The notes under the pieces: model-generated | Told to the model about the DNA's origin: nothing | Databases searched by the model: none | The model's input: the letters and a program-made list of their open reading frames with translations, nothing else | Shown: positions 1 to 7,828 of the stretch, piece by piece | How the letters are laid out: each line of letters starts with the position of its first letter | How positions within the stretch are numbered: position 1 is the first letter of the stretch | Assembly (NCBI GenBank): GCA_937775205.1 | Contig: CALKBX010000009.1 | Span: 1-64,000 of the forward strand | DNA from: an uncultured Verrucomicrobiae bacterium | GTDB lineage: Bacteria; Verrucomicrobiota; Verrucomicrobiia; Limisphaerales; UBA1100 | DNA length: 64,000 nt | Direction: 5' to 3' | Position numbers and translations under genes: made by a program

Positions 1-750
1 TCACCATTATGTTTTTTGTTGGTGTATGCATAGTAATGATGGGGGTAGGGCTGCCAATGCCCACTGGGAAGTTCGCTCCAAGAGCCTCCCCACTGCCCAG
101 CATTGTTTTTCGTTTCGCCGAGGATGGTCTCGGGAGCGGTCGAGTCTCCTCCCAAGTGGATCCCGTAACTGCCAGCGTTCATATGGACCTTGTACGAGCC
201 GCCGACTCCACCGGTCGCCGCCCACTTGCCGCCATCAAGTTGACCCCCGCGTTGAGTCCCTCTGATTGTCAGCTTTTGACTGAGGATCACAAGGCGAGAG
301 AAGCGATTTGGAGTTATCCAAGGAGCGACGGATGCCCGGCACAGTGTAGATGTGTTCAATTTTGCCGATGTGCCATCCGCGGTGATAACGGAAGCCAGCC
401 GGCATCCGGTTGGCTGTGTTTCCCCGCTGGGATCCTGCGCGCCAGTCCGAGTAACCATCGTATGGCCAGGCGAAGAAGTGACTCGTTACCTGAGTTTTAT
501 CACGGTAATCTGAGGCGTATGCGTCAATTACCTCTCGATCCTGAAGGTTCCAGAGGAATTTTCCAGCATCACTTGCGAATCCAACATGTGCCTTAACCTG
601 TTGGCTAAGTTTGTTTGCACACTTTAAGCGGTTCGCTTTTTTCTTGGCCTTCGCCAAGGTGGGGAGAAGCATACTGGCCAAGATGCCTATAATGGCAATG
701 ACCACCAGCAATTCGATAAGGGTAAAGCCCTTTCTGATTTGTTTTTTCAT
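1..750 (-). CDS. Prepilin-type pseudopilin, frameshifted and cut by the window edge
   Basis: A type II secretion/type IV pilin-like pseudopilin, expected to be cleaved and methylated by a prepilin peptidase and then held in the inner membrane by its N-terminal helix. The start is the ATG ending at 750, 40 codons inside the tracked ORF, because this puts a short basic leader (MKKQIRKG) directly before the cleavage motif [20 protein letters not shown] Lys/Ala-rich segment follows, as in verrucomicrobial pseudopilins. The ORF stops at 235, but another frame continues without stops to base 1 and encodes the family-typical C-terminus ([18 protein letters not shown]). Dropping one base from the five-C run at 244-248 joins the two frames as [15 protein letters not shown]. 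What is seen is therefore one gene broken by a 1-nt insertion, with its last codons beyond the left edge. Confidence 0.8.
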
Positions 751-1266
751 GGTTTTCTGTTGGTTGGTTGTTTTCGGGTTATGCGTCCATCTCGGAGCGC
801 AGCCTATATACGGCGACATCCATCGCCTTTCTTTCATTCGTAAAGCTGTTCGCAGTTTCCATGCCAATTATTTAGGGCGAAAAAACCCCGTGAATTTGGG
901 TTGTTGAGAAAAACGAGCGTGGGTTTTCCGCATTGGGCGTGAAGCTCACGCAATCGGTTGTTACCGGCACCCAAAAACGGATGTTTTTTGGGGGTTTATC
1001 GCATTTTTAGCGGATTTTTGGCTTTCGGTTGGCGTCCAACGTAAGGCGGGGATGGGTGAAGCTGATTTTCATCCACGGATCTACGCGTCATTTTGCCTCT
1101 TTTGTCTCGAAGGCCGTGCGGTTTTCAGGCAGTGTCTCGCTTTAGTGGGGAGGAAATGGCGGGAATGTGGCCGCGATTTATTGAATCCTTTTGGCCGCCT
1201 TTTGCGTCTTTAAGGATGTCGCCAATGAGGATTGCCCATTTGTGTCAAAGAAGTGTCTGGTACAAC
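751..1266. other. Intergenic region, no gene seen
   Basis: About 500 bases separate the divergent prepilin and cyclase genes. I see no conserved ORF, tRNA or convincing terminator. A TATATA stretch near 807-813 could belong to a minus-strand promoter for the prepilin, but no matching -35 box is clear. A GGGGAGG at about 1147-1153 could serve alternative upstream cyclase starts at 1156 or 1165. Confidence 0.4.
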
Positions 1267-2097
1267 ATGTTTCGATTTGGATTTAGAATAAAACTGCTGC
1301 TGTCCATGCTGGCAGTGGTGACGCTGTGCACCGCGGTGATGCTGCGCGTGTCGCTGCGGCGCGTGGAAGCGGCGCATGATCAGCTCTTCCGCGATCGCGT
1401 GAATGAGCAGCTCACTTATCTGCCGCGCGAACAGGAGGCGCGGCTGAGTGTGGTGCGCCAAAAAGCTGCAGATTTTGCCGCCCGCCCACAGTTGCAATCC
1501 GCGCTGGAAGGCCGCGAAACCACGCGGCTCTATCAGCTCGCCCGGCATCAACTCCAACGGATGTTGGCCGAGGAATTCCGTAAACTAGCCGAGGAAATGG
1601 AGGCAAAAGAAAGCGTCGCCGCACGCCTCGCCATGAGCCGCCGCATGCGCGGTGCCATTGATCAATTTGCCAGCCAGCTTGATGATCCCAAACGCGGCAT
1701 GCGAAAATCCTTCGCGCCCTCGCCCCTGCGCACCGCGTTGGAAAAACAGCCGAGTGCCATGGCGCAAATTTATGATCGTGCCGTGGCTGAAACCCGCCGC
1801 GGCATTGCTGACCAATTGCGCAATTTTTCCGCCGGCATCCAACGCGCCGGCAACCTGCCGCGATCAGCCAGCCCGCTCGCAGCGGCTTCCTCGGCCGATG
1901 TGCCACCCGCCGCCCGCCACGCAATGGGCATTGACGGACGCGAACAGGCCCAAACGATCACTGCATCCTTCCTCGTTTTCCTCGGCGAACAAGGCGAACT
2001 GCTCCAGCCCGAGGCACGGTTTGGCGGGTTTTTTGACAACGCAAACCGCCGCCAGTTCCGCCAGCGTATCGAGGAATTTGAATGCCGCAACTGGTGA
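1267..2097 (+). CDS. Sensor cyclase, N-terminal half (frameshifted)
   Basis: N-terminal part of a membrane-bound sensory nucleotide cyclase whose catalytic half is the next feature. A transmembrane helix lies near residues 9-28 (IKLLLSMLAVVTLCTAVML). A long, mostly helical, polar region follows, consistent with a periplasmic sensor domain. The ATG at 1267 was chosen because it places this helix near the N-terminus; the tracked start at 1093 and in-frame ATGs at 1156 and 1165, which follow a GGGGAGG, are possible alternatives. The ORF ends at TGA 2095-2097, just after 'RIEEFE'. The next frame opens at ATG 2082 and continues the same periplasmic domain. Adding one A to the AA at 2080-2081 gives an uninterrupted EFE-MPQLVMLEKQ, so this is very probably one gene of about 720 codons. 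Confidence 0.7.
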   Translation: MFRFGFRIKLLLSMLAVVTLCTAVMLRVSLRRVEAAHDQLFRDRVNEQLTYLPREQEARLSVVRQKAADFAARPQLQSALEGRETTRLYQLARHQLQRMLAEEFRKLAEEMEAKESVAARLAMSRRMRGAIDQFASQLDDPKRGMRKSFAPSPLRTALEKQPSAMAQIYDRAVAETRRGIADQLRNFSAGIQRAGNLPRSASPLAAASSADVPPAARHAMGIDGREQAQTITASFLVFLGEQGELLQPEARFGGFFDNANRRQFRQRIEEFECRNW

Positions 2098-3425
2098 TGC
2101 TGGAAAAACAGGGCGTGGGCTATCTCGCCCTGGAAGAAGATGGCGAAGGCGGTCTCATCGAGCTGGTTTGCACCCCCGTGGAACAAGCGGGCGGCGGCCG
2201 CAAAATCGGTACGCTCGTACTCGGCTTCCCCCTGAGCACTCGCGGCGAACAAACTCTCAGCGATATCAGCGATCTAATGACCGGCATGTGGGTGGACGGC
2301 CACTTGCACTCCCGCGCCATCACCGCCGATGCCGCCGCGCCCCTTACTACTTGGCTGCGCCGTAATGTGCGCGGCAAGCAACCCGAGGATCGCATCGACC
2401 TCGTCAACCTCAACGGCGTGCCCTATCGCGTTTTTTATTCGCAAATGAAAAATGACGCCGGGCTGCCCACCGCCTACAAAGTGGGCCTCTACTCGTGGGC
2501 CGCCCCGCTGGCGATGCGCGCGGAGTTGCGCGACCAAATCCTCCTCCTCGGCGGCCTGATGGGCCTGGCCACTATGGCGCTGAGCTGGATCATTTCGCTG
2601 GGCCTCTTCAAGCCCCTGCGCCGCCTCTATAAAGCCACCATGCGCCTGCGCGAAGGCGATTACGATGTGCGCATCCCTGTGCGAAGTAACGATGAATTTG
2701 GCAAATTAGCCCATGCATTCAACGAAACTGCGCAAGAGTTATCGTTAAAGAACAAGTATCGGGATTTGTTGAAAAAGGTGGCCGACAAGGAAGTGGTCGA
2801 TCGTTTGCTCGAGGGCAATGTGGCTCTGGGCGGCGAGACGCACGGGATGACGGTGCTCTTTTGCGACATCCGAAAATTCACCGAGCTCACCCAGCATATA
2901 TCGCCCGAGGAAACGGTCGCTCTGCTCAATGAACACATGACGGCGATGACGTGGGTGATCCACGAACACGGCGGCATGGTCGATAAATTTGTGGGTGATA
3001 TGATTATGGCCGTGTTCGGTGCCACCGACAAGGATCCCACCGCGCCCGAACGCGCCGTGGCCTGCGCGCGGCATATGTTGCAGGAACGCAAAGTGCTCAA
3101 CATGCTGCGCGGGCAGGACATCAACGTCGGCATCGGCATCGCCACCGGCGAAATGCTAGCGGGCTTTATGGGCTCGGAGGATCGGCTGAACTTCACCGTC
3201 ATCGGCCAAGGCGCCAACCTCGCCAGCCGCCTTTGTACTGTGGCCAGCCCGATGGATATTCTGGTCGACGAAGCCACCTGCGAAGCCGCCCGCGAAGGCC
3301 GCACCGCCGAGACCTTGCCGCCCATGGAAATCAAAGGCTTCAGCGACCTTCAAGCCGTGTACCGGATAAGCCCTGAACCGGCTCCCAAAAACGAGCCCGT
3401 GGATGCGCCGGTTCCCACGCCCTAA
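2082..3425 (+). CDS. Sensor adenylate/guanylate cyclase, C-terminal half (HAMP plus class III cyclase)
   Basis: Catalytic half of the same sensor cyclase, predicted to make cAMP or cGMP from the NTP at the cytoplasmic face of the membrane. Residues 1-150 finish the extracytoplasmic sensor region. A second transmembrane helix is at about 152-174, then a HAMP linker at 175-225 (NDEFGKLAHAFNETAQEL). A class III cyclase domain follows at about 250-430. Both metal-binding aspartates are present (D262 in FCDIRKF, D306 in DKFVGDMIMAVFG), as is the block NFTVIGQGANLASRL, so the domain looks active. Whether it prefers ATP or GTP cannot be settled by eye. The protein ends in a Pro-rich tail. It overlaps the upstream half by 16 bases only because of the presumed 1-nt deletion near 2081. 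Confidence 0.85.
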   Translation: MPQLVMLEKQGVGYLALEEDGEGGLIELVCTPVEQAGGGRKIGTLVLGFPLSTRGEQTLSDISDLMTGMWVDGHLHSRAITADAAAPLTTWLRRNVRGKQPEDRIDLVNLNGVPYRVFYSQMKNDAGLPTAYKVGLYSWAAPLAMRAELRDQILLLGGLMGLATMALSWIISLGLFKPLRRLYKATMRLREGDYDVRIPVRSNDEFGKLAHAFNETAQELSLKNKYRDLLKKVADKEVVDRLLEGNVALGGETHGMTVLFCDIRKFTELTQHISPEETVALLNEHMTAMTWVIHEHGGMVDKFVGDMIMAVFGATDKDPTAPERAVACARHMLQERKVLNMLRGQDINVGIGIATGEMLAGFMGSEDRLNFTVIGQGANLASRLCTVASPMDILVDEATCEAAREGRTAETLPPMEIKGFSDLQAVYRISPEPAPKNEPVDAPVPTP

Positions 3426-3457
3426 CCCACCTCGGGAGGGCCAATTCAGCCCTAATT

Positions 3458-3487
3458 CATAAGGCGAAATTCTTATGACATTTTTTT
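3458..3487 (+). terminator. Possible rho-independent terminator after the cyclase gene
   Basis: The stem CATAAG/CTTATG with an 8-base loop is followed after three bases by seven T residues (3481-3487). It lies 32 bases after the cyclase stop. The stem is AT-rich and short, so strength is uncertain. Confidence 0.4.
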
Positions 3488-3552
3488 CATTTCCACCTGA
3501 ATGATCGCCCAGCCCGAGGCGTCGAATTTCCAGCCAAGACAGGCTGTGAACT

Positions 3553-4902
3553 ATGATTACGATCACGGGTCAAAAATATCGGTTTTGCGACGGGGTAACA
3601 CGGCGTAGTTTTTTGCAAATTGGGGGCCTCGCGCTGGGCGGACTTTCGTTGCCGCAAATTCTTCAAGCCGAGCAGCAGCAGGGCATCAAGCGCGGGCACA
3701 AGGCCATCATCAATATTTTCCTGCCCGGCGGACCGCCGCATCAGGATATGTGGGACCTGAAGCCGAACGCGCCGAAGGAAATTCGCGGCGAGCTCAAGGA
3801 GATTTCTACCAATGTGCCGGGTATTCGTATCGGCGAATTGTTCCCACGCATGGCCAAGATGATGGACAAGTTTACCGTCATCCGCTCGATGGTCGGTGCG
3901 GGAGGCGGGCACGATGCGTGGCAATGCCAAACCGGCCGCAGCTCCAAGGGCAATCAACCCGCCGGCGGTTGGCCGAGTATGGGCGCGGTGCTTTCGAAAT
4001 TGCACGGGACAGTGAAGCCGGGCGTGCCGCCTTTTGTCGGCCTTGCGCCGAACTGTGGCCACAAGGAGTGGGGAGATCCGGGCACAGCGGGCTTCCTCGG
4101 GCCAGCACATAGTCCGTTTCTTTCCAACAAGGACGGAAATGCGAAGGAGGACATGAAGCTTAACGGGCTGACAATCGACCGCCTCGGCTCGCGCAAGAGT
4201 TTGTTCGACAGTTTCGACACGCTTCGCCGCGACGTGGACAACACCCGCGCTATCGAGGGCCTCGATGCGTTCAACCAACAGGCACTCGCGATGCTCACGA
4301 GCAGTCGCTTGGCCGAGGCGCTGAACCTCGACAAGGAAGACCCCAAGCTGCGCGAGCGGTACGGGCGCGGCACGGCCAAGAAGCAGTCGGACGGCTCGCA
4401 CAAGTTGCTCGATGATTTTCTGATGGCCCGTCGCCTCGTGGAGGCCGGCGCGCGCTGCGTCACGCTGGCGTTCAGCCGCTGGGATTGGCACAGCGGAAAT
4501 TTCAATCGCGCGCGGCAGGACATGCCGATGCTCGACCAAGCCCTCACCGCGCTCGTCGAGGATTTGCATCAACGCGGCATGAACAAAGATGTCAGCGTGG
4601 TCGTGTGGGGCGAGTTCGGCCGCACGCCCAAGGTCAACGCCAAAGCCGGGCGCGACCACTGGCCGAAACTTTCCACCGCCGTGCTCGCGTGCGGGCAGAT
4701 GAACCACGGCCAAGTCATCGGCGCCAGCGACAAGCACGCCGGCGAGGCTGTCGATCGGCCGGTGCGTTTCGGCGATGTGTTCGCCACGCTGTACACATCC
4801 ATGGGCATCAACGTCGAGACCGCCACCGTGCCCGACCTCTCCGGGCGCCCGCGCTACCTCGTCGACCACGGCCGCCGGCCGCTCAAGGAATTGATTAGTT
4901 AA
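3553..4902 (+). CDS. DUF1501 family Tat-exported protein (paralogue 1)
   Basis: Secreted protein of the DUF1501 family, which belongs to the alkaline phosphatase/sulfatase-like fold group and is characteristic of Planctomycetes and Verrucomicrobia. The biochemical activity is unknown. The N-terminus carries a twin-arginine signal ([12 protein letters not shown] at 17-18) preceded by a conserved CDG that all three paralogues here share. Family blocks include [28 protein letters not shown] and GRDHWP, which carry the likely metal-site residues. Length (449 aa) is normal. It opens a plus-strand series of paralogues; the gap to the next DUF1501 gene is only 30 bases, so the two are probably co-transcribed. 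Genes of this type usually sit beside DUF1549/DUF1553 cytochromes, as here. Confidence 0.9.
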   Translation: MITITGQKYRFCDGVTRRSFLQIGGLALGGLSLPQILQAEQQQGIKRGHKAIINIFLPGGPPHQDMWDLKPNAPKEIRGELKEISTNVPGIRIGELFPRMAKMMDKFTVIRSMVGAGGGHDAWQCQTGRSSKGNQPAGGWPSMGAVLSKLHGTVKPGVPPFVGLAPNCGHKEWGDPGTAGFLGPAHSPFLSNKDGNAKEDMKLNGLTIDRLGSRKSLFDSFDTLRRDVDNTRAIEGLDAFNQQALAMLTSSRLAEALNLDKEDPKLRERYGRGTAKKQSDGSHKLLDDFLMARRLVEAGARCVTLAFSRWDWHSGNFNRARQDMPMLDQALTALVEDLHQRGMNKDVSVVVWGEFGRTPKVNAKAGRDHWPKLSTAVLACGQMNHGQVIGASDKHAGEAVDRPVRFGDVFATLYTSMGINVETATVPDLSGRPRYLVDHGRRPLKELIS

Positions 4903-4932
4903 AAAATATAAACCCAACTCAGGGATAAAATT

Positions 4933-6207
4933 ATGATAACGTTTAACGGCACCTCAACCGGAAGCACTTGCGACGGACTGTCACGGCGCAACTTTTTACA
5001 AGTTGGGTCGCTGGGCATTGCCGGTCTCACGCTTCCGAACCTCCTGCGCGCAAAGGAAACGGGCGCGGCGTTGAACAATAAATCCGTCATCTGGGTGTGG
5101 CTCGGTGGCGGGCCCACACACGTGGAAACCTTCGACCCCAAGATGGACGCGCCGCGCGAATACCGCAGCACCACCGGCGAATGCAAAACCACCATCCCCG
5201 GCGTGAGCATCGGCGGCACCTATCCCAAGCTCGCTAAGTGCATGGACAGCATGGCGCTCGTGCGCTCGTTCGCCCACGGCAATAGCAGCCACGGCACCGG
5301 CACCGCGTGGGTGATGACCGGCTACAACGACCGCACCAAGATGCGCCCCTCGATGGGCTCCATCATCGCCAAGGCCAAAGGCACCGCGCATCCGGACACC
5401 GGGCTGCCGTCCTACGTGCGCATCGGCAGCATCGGCAGCGACGGCCCGGGCTGGCTGGGCACGCGTTTTCAGGCGCTCAGCCCCAGCGGACAGGCGCGCA
5501 AGAACATGGAGCTCGCCGTGGATGCCAGCCGTTTCGGCGACCGGCGTGGCTTATTGAATAGCATCGACGTCATCAACCGCAAGGTCGACCGTTCCGGTCA
5601 AATGGCCGGTCTCGACGGCTTTGAGCAACAGGCCTTCGACCTCGTGCTCGGCAGCGCCAAGGACGCGTTTGACATTAAAAAGGAAGACCCGAAAGTGCGC
5701 GCGCGTTACGGCAAGGGATTGGGCGAACAACTCCTGCTTGCCCGCCGCCTCACCGCCGCCGGCAGTCGGTTCGTCAACATCCAATACGGCGGCTGGGACA
5801 TGCACGGCAAAATTCAGAACGCCATGAAAAGCCGCTCGCCACAAATGGACCAAGGCCTCTCCGCGCTCATCGAAGATCTCAAGGCCAGCGGCCAGCTCGA
5901 CGACACGTTGCTGGTCGTCACCGGCGAATTCGGCCGCACCCCGCGCGTGAACTCCAAAGGCGGCCGCGACCATTGGGGCCGCCTCTGCACATTGATGCTC
6001 GCCGGCGGCGGACTGGACATGGGCCAGGTCATCGGCAAATCCTCCCCCAAACTCGAGGACCCCGCCGAGCGCCACATCACCCCGCAGGATATGCTGGCCA
6101 CCGTGCTGCAAATGTTCGGCCTCGACCCCAAGCTCCAGTTCATGAACAACCAAGGCCGCCCCACCTACGTCGTCGAAAACGGCCGGCCGATTACCGAGCT
6201 GTTTTAA
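4933..6207 (+). CDS. DUF1501 family Tat-exported protein (paralogue 2)
   Basis: Second DUF1501 paralogue, 424 aa. The Tat signal is SRRNFLQVGSLGIAGLTL after a CDG. The core blocks are present in slightly different form: GGGPTHVETFDPKMDAP near the start, then VTGEFGRTPR and GRDHWGRLCT. It is more diverged than paralogues 1 and 3, lacking their AGARCV.L block (here AGSRFVNIQYGGWDMHG), and so may recognise a different substrate or partner. An AGGGAT about 10 bases before the ATG may be the ribosome binding site. The C-terminus reads RPTYVVENGRPITELF, the pattern also found in the short remnant at 10541. Confidence 0.9.
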   Translation: MITFNGTSTGSTCDGLSRRNFLQVGSLGIAGLTLPNLLRAKETGAALNNKSVIWVWLGGGPTHVETFDPKMDAPREYRSTTGECKTTIPGVSIGGTYPKLAKCMDSMALVRSFAHGNSSHGTGTAWVMTGYNDRTKMRPSMGSIIAKAKGTAHPDTGLPSYVRIGSIGSDGPGWLGTRFQALSPSGQARKNMELAVDASRFGDRRGLLNSIDVINRKVDRSGQMAGLDGFEQQAFDLVLGSAKDAFDIKKEDPKVRARYGKGLGEQLLLARRLTAAGSRFVNIQYGGWDMHGKIQNAMKSRSPQMDQGLSALIEDLKASGQLDDTLLVVTGEFGRTPRVNSKGGRDHWGRLCTLMLAGGGLDMGQVIGKSSPKLEDPAERHITPQDMLATVLQMFGLDPKLQFMNNQGRPTYVVENGRPITELF

Positions 6208-6301
6208 TTTAGGAAACGGATAATTGCTGAAAACAGGCGAACAAATCAAAAATCCGGCCGGTGGAACCTTTCGTCGGCCGGTGCACTATACATAATATAG
6301 G

Positions 6302-7660
6302 ATGATCAGAATCGAAGGACAGGCGCAACGGGGCTTTTGTGACGGGCTCGCTCGGCGGGATTTCCTGCGGATTGGCGCGTTTGGCGGGCTGGCTTTGCCG
6401 GAGCTTTTGCGGGCGGAGGCCGCGGCGGGCGTGGGCAAGAGCCACAAGGCGCTGATTATGGTTTACATGGCCGGCGCGCCGCCGCATCAGGATCTCATCG
6501 ACCCCAAGCCCAACGCGCCCAGGGAATATCGCGGCGACCTCGCGCCCATTCGCACCAACGTGCCGGGCATTCACGTGAGCGAATTGCTGCCGCGGATGGC
6601 GCGCATCATGGATAAGTGGACGGCGATCAGATCGATTATCGGCGCGCCCAATGGCAGTCACGATTCGTTCATGTGCTACTCCGGCCGCAAGGGTTCCACC
6701 TTTAACAACAAAGGACAGGCGGCCGGCGGCTGGCCGAGCATCGGCGCGACGCTCTCCAAGTTGCGCGGCGCCAACGTGCCGGGCATCCCGCCTTTCATCG
6801 GCCTTGCACCCAAGGCGGGCCATCCGCCGTACGGCGCGAGCGGCAAGCCGGGATTCCTCGGCGTGGGCCACGGGCCGTTTAAGCCAACGAATCACAGCCG
6901 CGGCGACATGACTTTGAATGACGTCAGCGTCGGCCGCTTCGGCGCTCGGCGCAGTCTGTTGCAGAGCTTCGACAGCTTCCGGCGCGAAGCCGATAGCTCC
7001 GGCGCGGTGCGCGGCATGGACGCATTCACGCAACAAGCGATGGGCGTGCTCACCAGCAGCAAACTCGCCGACGCAATGAACCTCGAAAAGGAAGACCCAA
7101 AAATTCGCGAGCGTTACGGCAAGGGTGTTGCGAAAAATTTCGGCGACGGTGCGCCGCGCGACAACACGCATTTCCTGATGGCCCGCCGCCTCGTCGAGGC
7201 CGGCGCGCGCTGCGTTACATTAAATTTCGGCCGCTGGGATTTTCACAGTAAAATTTACGACAAGACCAGCGGCGTCAACGGCCACGCCCCCATCTTCGAT
7301 CGCGGCCTCTCCGCCCTCATCGAGGACTTGCACGAGCGCGGCCTCGACAAGGATGTGACGGTCGTGGCGTGGGGCGAGTTCGGTCGCACACCAAAAATCA
7401 ACGCCAAAGGCGGCCGCGACCATTGGCCCAACGTCAGCTGCGCCTTCATGGCCGGCGGCGGCATGCGCCACGGGCAAGTCATCGGCGCGAGCGACAAACA
7501 CGCCGCCGAACCCGCCGACCGCCCCGTCCACATGGGCGAAGTCCACGCGACGGTTTACCAAGCCATGGGCCTCGACCCCAACGCCACAACCCTCCCCGAC
7601 CTCACCGGTCGCCCACAATATTTGGTCGACGGCTGGCAGCCAATGAAGGAGTTGATTTGA
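6302..7660 (+). CDS. DUF1501 family Tat-exported protein (paralogue 3)
   Basis: Third DUF1501 paralogue, 452 aa, closest to paralogue 1 (shared [33 protein letters not shown]). The N-terminus is MIRIEGQAQRGFCDGLARRD; the hydrophobic part after RR is short (FLRIGAFGGLALPELLRA). The ATG at 6302 is preceded directly by TATACATAATATAGG, so there is no Shine-Dalgarno and a leaderless transcript is possible; this is only inference. The 94-base gap before it contains the inverted pair CCGGCCG...CGGCCGG. The cytochrome gene follows 168 bases later. Three DUF1501 genes for one cytochrome is unusual, since the families normally occur as one-to-one pairs. Confidence 0.9.
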   Translation: MIRIEGQAQRGFCDGLARRDFLRIGAFGGLALPELLRAEAAAGVGKSHKALIMVYMAGAPPHQDLIDPKPNAPREYRGDLAPIRTNVPGIHVSELLPRMARIMDKWTAIRSIIGAPNGSHDSFMCYSGRKGSTFNNKGQAAGGWPSIGATLSKLRGANVPGIPPFIGLAPKAGHPPYGASGKPGFLGVGHGPFKPTNHSRGDMTLNDVSVGRFGARRSLLQSFDSFRREADSSGAVRGMDAFTQQAMGVLTSSKLADAMNLEKEDPKIRERYGKGVAKNFGDGAPRDNTHFLMARRLVEAGARCVTLNFGRWDFHSKIYDKTSGVNGHAPIFDRGLSALIEDLHERGLDKDVTVVAWGEFGRTPKINAKGGRDHWPNVSCAFMAGGGMRHGQVIGASDKHAAEPADRPVHMGEVHATVYQAMGLDPNATTLPDLTGRPQYLVDGWQPMKELI

Positions 7661-7828
7661 ATGAGCTGCCGGCAGCACATTGGAGGGACGAGCCTGCGAG
7701 TCCGCTTTTATGAATTTCAAGCCGCGATAACCGTCGAAAATGGGCAGGCAAAATAGGAATTTTGCGCCTCGAAGCGGGGATTGCATCGGGGCCCTGGATT
7801 TGTGTAAACTAGAACAACTCACAAGCTT

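Noticed and set aside
2079-2097. Programmed ribosomal frameshift or recoding in the cyclase gene
   Set aside because: No slippery heptamer or downstream pseudoknot is visible; a simple 1-nt deletion in an A run explains it better.
3487-4917. 476-aa minus-strand ORF opposite the first DUF1501 gene
   Set aside because: It is an antisense shadow of GC-rich coding DNA; the plus strand carries clear DUF1501 motifs and the minus translation has none.
6270-6302. Firm promoter and leaderless start for the third DUF1501 gene
   Set aside because: The AT-rich TATACATAATATAGG is suggestive, but no -35 box is clear, so it is noted only in the gene entry.
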